DNA from: JBOGJG01 sp050747825
Lineage (GTDB): Bacteria > Acidobacteriota > UBA6911 > RPQK01 > JBOGJG01
Direction of reading: 5' to 3'
Length of the DNA: 8,905 nucleotides
Assembly (NCBI GenBank): GCA_050747825.1
Contig: JBOGJG010000009.1
Location: forward strand, 1-8,905
The notes under the pieces are model-generated. The model saw only the letters and a list, made by a program, of their open reading frames with translations. It was not told the DNA's origin and did no database searches. A program made the position numbers and the translations under genes. Below are positions 5,849 to 8,905 of the stretch, in pieces; position 1 is the stretch's first letter; every line of letters begins with the position of its first letter.

Positions 5849-5867
5849 TGCGTCGATTATTTCCGGT

Positions 5868-6890
5868 ATGATAGAGCGGATGAAGGCAAACCTCCTGGAC
5901 ACTCTGGGCCGTCCTCTCCGGGATCTGCGCATATCTGTCACCGATCGCTGTAACTTCCGCTGTACCTACTGCATGCCCAAAGAAATCTTCGGGCGCAATT
6001 ACCGGTTCCTGGAGCGTTCTGAACTCCTTAGTTTCGAGGAAATTCTGCGCCTGGTCCGTATTTTCGTGCAGCAGGGCGTAGAAAAAATCCGCTTGACTGG
6101 AGGTGAACCTCTACTCCGCCACAGTCTGGGGATGTTGATCGAAATGATAGCTTCGATCCCCGGCCTCGATCTGACGCTGACGACCAACGGTGCGCTCCTG
6201 GCTGCCAACGCCCAGGCTCTCAAGGATGCCGGGCTGAAACGGATCACAGTCAGCCTGGACTCTCTGGACCCCGAGATATTCGCCTCCATGAACGACGTCG
6301 ATTTCCCGCTCCAGCAGGTCCTCTCGGGCATAGAAGCGGCGGCTGCTGCCGGACTGGCTCCCATTAAGATCAACATGGTGGTCAGGCGCGGCGCCAACGA
6401 GCAGAGCGTCCTTCCCATGGCCAGTTACTTCCGAGAAACCGGCCATATCCTGCGCTTTATCGAATATATGGATGTTGGACAAAGCAATGGCTGGCGTCTG
6501 GAGCACGTGGTTTCCGCTTCGGAAATCGTGGCAGCCATCCATAAAGAGTTTCCCCTGGAGCCTGTTGAGTCCAATTATCGGGGCGAAGTGGCCAGGAGAT
6601 GGCGCTACCGCGATGGAAGCGGTGAAATAGGAGTGATCGCTTCCGTCACAGAGCCGTTTTGCGGGGACTGCACACGCGCTCGACTCTCAGCAGAAGGGTT
6701 TCTTTACACCTGTCTATTCGCTGCCAGCGGATACGACCTGCGCAAACTGCTGCGAACTGGAGCTTCGGATGAGCAAATTGCCGGGGCTGTTTCGTCTCTC
6801 TGGCAAATCCGAAGCGACCGCTATTCGGAAATTCGCTCCTTCCAAACGGCACAGCTTCCCAAAGTCGAAATGTCCTACATCGGCGGATGA
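5868..6890 (+). CDS. moaA: GTP 3',8-cyclase (molybdenum cofactor biosynthesis protein A)
   Basis: A 340-residue radical-SAM enzyme, full length for the family. With MoaC it converts GTP into cyclic pyranopterin monophosphate, the first step of molybdenum cofactor synthesis. The N-terminal 4Fe-4S cluster motif is C28-NFR-C32-TY-C35, followed by the SAM-binding TGGEP (77-81). The second cluster uses C265-GD-C268 and C282 in the GDCTRARLS region, and the protein ends in the Gly-Gly tail required for MoaA activity. The ATG at 5868 gives a five-residue extension over an in-frame ATG at 5880; neither has a strong Shine-Dalgarno sequence. Its TGA overlaps the permease start (ATGA), so the two are translationally coupled. 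No other molybdopterin gene lies in the window. Confidence 0.97.
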   Translation: MIERMKANLLDTLGRPLRDLRISVTDRCNFRCTYCMPKEIFGRNYRFLERSELLSFEEILRLVRIFVQQGVEKIRLTGGEPLLRHSLGMLIEMIASIPGLDLTLTTNGALLAANAQALKDAGLKRITVSLDSLDPEIFASMNDVDFPLQQVLSGIEAAAAAGLAPIKINMVVRRGANEQSVLPMASYFRETGHILRFIEYMDVGQSNGWRLEHVVSASEIVAAIHKEFPLEPVESNYRGEVARRWRYRDGSGEIGVIASVTEPFCGDCTRARLSAEGFLYTCLFAASGYDLRKLLRTGASDEQIAGAVSSLWQIRSDRYSEIRSFQTAQLPKVEMSYIGG

Positions 6891-8197
6891 AGCAGTCCAC
6901 GCAGTTATTCCGGGAGGTCAACCTTAGCTTTGCGATCTTTCTGGTTATTGGAAACATCATCGGGACAGGCATTTTCACGATCTCAGGCCTGATAGCCCAG
7001 GAGCTGGGGATCTCCTGGTGGTTGATCGGCATTTGGATACTGGGCGGAATCCTGGCCCTGATTGGAGCGATTTGCTACTCCGTGTTGGGAATTGAAATCC
7101 CTAAAGCAGGCGGAGAATACGCGTTCCTCTACCCATATTATGGGCCTCTTCCCGCTTTTCTCTCCGGCTGGGCATCGCTGTTCATCGGTTTCTCAGCGCC
7201 AATTGCGGCTGCGGCCCTGGGATTGGCTTACTACCTCCAGCCATTGATCGGACTGGGAAGCGCCCAAGACATAGTCGTGCTCAAGGGCATTGCCATGATC
7301 GCACTGGTCGCCATCACCATCGTCATTTCGATGGGTCTGCAAACAGGAACACGGCTGCATTCCCTCCTGACCTTTGCCAATCTGGGCCTGGTAGCAGGCT
7401 TTGCCGTTCTTGTCCTCTGGCGGGCTCCTCTGCGAACGAACCTGACTCCCATCCTCACCGGAAGTCCGATTGCAGTTGATTTCACTTCTCTGGGCTCTGC
7501 CATCTTACTGGTGATGTTTACATACAGCGGCTGGAATGCCGCGGCCTACATGGCTGAAGAGATTCGCCAGCCCAGGCGCAATATACCGACTGCGCTGATC
7601 CTCGGGACCAGCCTGGTGATCATCATATACCTGACGATCAATCTGGCTTATTTCGGCGCTGTACCTTTCTCGGAACTGGAAGGGGAAATCGCCGTGGCGG
7701 AGATCACGGCAACCCGGATGTTCGGAACGACCGGCAGTCTTATCATCAGTTGGCTGATTACATTTTCCTTCCTCACTTCCATCACGGCAATGTCAATTGC
7801 CGGACCGCGCGTCTACTTCGCCATGTCGCGCAACCGCCTGTTTCCCCATCGGCTGAGCCAGGTCCACGCAAAAAAGAAAGTGCCCGTCCTGGCTATCTGG
7901 TTCCAGAGCATAATTGCCTTAGTCCTGATTGCCGTCGGAAGCTTTTACCAGATTCTGCTTTACGCCGGAGGTATTCTTGTTCTGTTTGCAACTCTCACTG
8001 TGTCGGTGCTTTTTCAAATTCCTTCCAACGGCAAGCCGTTCTTCACCTTGCTGTACCGCATCCTGCCGGCGATCTTCGTCCTCGTCAACACCGGAGTATT
8101 AGTTGCAACCGTTATCTCCCATCCCACCGAGGCCATGGCCGGGCTACTGACCGTGGCGCTGGGAATTCCGGTCTATATGGGTTTTAAGGGCCGCTAA
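6887..8197 (+). CDS. APC-superfamily amino-acid permease (LAT/SteT-like)
   Basis: A 436-residue integral membrane protein with about 12 hydrophobic segments, the usual size of APC transporters. Diagnostic features are the broken first helix IGNIIGTGIF (21-30), which forms the substrate amino-group site in this fold; IPKAGGEYAFLYPYYGPLPAFLSGW (from about 71, split here: IPKAGGEYAF and PAFLSGW); and FTYSGWNAAAYMAEEIRQP (211-229), the F-x-Y-x-GW plus EE-x-x-P pattern common to LAT- and SteT-like exchangers. It should move a neutral amino acid across the inner membrane, by exchange or proton coupling; the exact substrate cannot be read. Its start overlaps the moaA stop, with GGCGG directly before the ATG and no better ribosome site. 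Its last 54 bp overlap the convergent hydrolase gene. Confidence 0.9.
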   Translation: MKQSTQLFREVNLSFAIFLVIGNIIGTGIFTISGLIAQELGISWWLIGIWILGGILALIGAICYSVLGIEIPKAGGEYAFLYPYYGPLPAFLSGWASLFIGFSAPIAAAALGLAYYLQPLIGLGSAQDIVVLKGIAMIALVAITIVISMGLQTGTRLHSLLTFANLGLVAGFAVLVLWRAPLRTNLTPILTGSPIAVDFTSLGSAILLVMFTYSGWNAAAYMAEEIRQPRRNIPTALILGTSLVIIIYLTINLAYFGAVPFSELEGEIAVAEITATRMFGTTGSLIISWLITFSFLTSITAMSIAGPRVYFAMSRNRLFPHRLSQVHAKKKVPVLAIWFQSIIALVLIAVGSFYQILLYAGGILVLFATLTVSVLFQIPSNGKPFFTLLYRILPAIFVLVNTGVLVATVISHPTEAMAGLLTVALGIPVYMGFKGR

Positions 8198-8905
8198 GAT
8201 CAGATCTTCAACTTGGGCCCAGACCTCAGGGTCATATTCCATTTTTGTATGAGCCACGCGAAAGATCTTCTTGAACCAGGAGACGTGGGAGATATCAATC
8301 TCTTTGTCGGAATAATCAAATTCGAAATTCCCAATAATGCGTGTCCTGGCAGGATCTTCGGCATAAATCTCAGGCTCTCCACGAATGACCAGTCCATTTC
8401 TCTGGAACAGGTTCGCCGCGGCAGCCACGTTAGGGGGGATTTCAGCGTCTGCCAGCCCGACGCTATCCACCTGCACGGTGAGCAGAATGGGGATGTTGAG
8501 GTCCTGCAACTGATTGGCCAGCTTGACAACGGCTGCTCCGCCAAAACTTTGACCGTATACGATAAGACGGACTTGCGAGCGTTCTTCCGGACTTAAGCGG
8601 CCATCCTGATCCGAGTCGAAAGCATTTTGGATCAGCCGGACAGCCAGATCGCGTTTCTTATTCTCTACCGTCTCCACATGGATGGGGAGGCGCATTGACT
8701 GCAGCCGGAGCGCCAGCTTTCTCACGCTGCGTTCTTCATTGTCCCAGGGCTCACGCCCACCCATGAAGCCGAGGACCAAAAACTCTCCCTGAGACAGCGG
8801 CGCCGGGGTAGTGAAGTGCCGATAACGCTGGCCATGAAAGAACAGGCAGCCTGTTGAGGTCAGGATAAGCAAGATGACAAGGGGGGTCAGGTCCTGCGTT
8901 TTGCG
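8144..8905 (-). CDS. Lipoprotein-like alpha/beta hydrolase with one EF-hand-type loop (5' end beyond window)
   Basis: The frame is open to the right edge (253 visible residues). A TTG at 8870-8872 is the first possible start inside the window, but it falls in the middle of a signal peptide: visible residues 1-19 run RKTQDLTPLVILL-ILTSTG and end at C20, giving a positively charged start, hydrophobic core and weak lipobox (STGC, with Ser rather than Leu at -3). So the true start lies outside. Later come an EF-hand loop D97-SDQDGRLSPE-E108 and nucleophile motif G118-Q-S120-F-G122 within a VYGQSFGGAAVV elbow, D147 in VQVDSVG, and H219 near the C-terminus as a likely catalytic His. This fits a calcium-modulated esterase or lipase-like enzyme outside the cytoplasm; its substrate is unknown. 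The 3' end overlaps the permease gene by 54 bp, stopping at TAG. Confidence 0.75.
   Translation of the reverse strand, partial: RKTQDLTPLVILLILTSTGCLFFHGQRYRHFTTPAPLSQGEFLVLGFMGGREPWDNEERSVRKLALRLQSMRLPIHVETVENKKRDLAVRLIQNAFDSDQDGRLSPEERSQVRLIVYGQSFGGAAVVKLANQLQDLNIPILLTVQVDSVGLADAEIPPNVAAAANLFQRNGLVIRGEPEIYAEDPARTRIIGNFEFDYSDKEIDISHVSWFKKIFRVAHTKMEYDPEVWAQVEDLILAALKTHIDRNSQRHGQ

Noticed and set aside
5999..6542. Minus-strand frames opposite moaA
   Set aside because: moaA has all its cysteine motifs and the C-terminal Gly-Gly; the opposite frames show nothing recognisable.
8144..8872. TTG at 8870-8872 as the true start of the hydrolase
   Set aside because: It falls inside a hydrophobic signal segment whose charged N-terminal part (RK) is encoded further upstream, and the frame stays open to the window edge.

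Overview
The window is about 8.9 kb of compact bacterial chromosome with moderately high GC. Two products are exported (a signal-peptide serine hydrolase and a probable lipoprotein hydrolase), which fits a Gram-negative-type bacterium. The mix of an exported class C beta-lactamase-fold hydrolase, a lipoprotein hydrolase with an EF-hand loop, and a G+C-rich heptamer array reminds me of Acidobacteriota and related soil phyla. That placement is an inference; no marker here settles taxonomy. I see no phage, plasmid, CRISPR or defence genes.

Layout. (1) Positions 1-350: the last codons of an unidentified forward gene, two palindromes, then 21 contiguous copies of a 7-bp unit (consensus GGTCAGC/T) that run into the 3' end of the next gene and supply its stop codon. 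(2) Positions 319-1238, minus strand: a translationally coupled pair, a pyridoxamine-oxidase-like split-barrel protein followed by a GlcG/HbpS-type (DUF336) protein. (3) 1280-1690, plus: a MutT-type Nudix hydrolase, divergent from the pair and overlapping its right-hand neighbour by 9 bp. (4) 1682-3375, minus: an exported serine hydrolase and, 5 bp downstream, a zinc-ribbon membrane protein. (5) 3563-3639, plus: tRNA-Arg(ACG) with encoded CCA, ending 5 bp from the stop codon of a convergent gene. (6) 3645-5801, minus: a membrane hybrid histidine kinase. (7) 5868-8197, plus: moaA and an APC-family amino-acid permease joined by an ATGA overlap, divergent from the kinase; the 66-bp gap holds a 16-bp tandem duplication. 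(8) 8144-8905, minus: a lipoprotein-like alpha/beta hydrolase with one EF-hand-type loop. It overlaps the permease gene by 54 bp and its start lies beyond the window.

How the parts may work together. The DUF336 and split-barrel proteins both belong to folds with heme- or flavin-binding members, so a small redox or heme-handling unit is plausible but unproven. MoaA starts molybdenum cofactor synthesis from GTP; no other moa/moe gene is present, so it is a lone moaA attached to a transporter. The kinase has its own receiver domain but no DNA-binding partner nearby, so its output lies elsewhere. The other genes look like housekeeping functions packed tightly. I found no clear new multi-gene system. 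The most unusual items are the heptamer array eating into a gene end, the moaA-permease coupling, and the EF-hand hydrolase.
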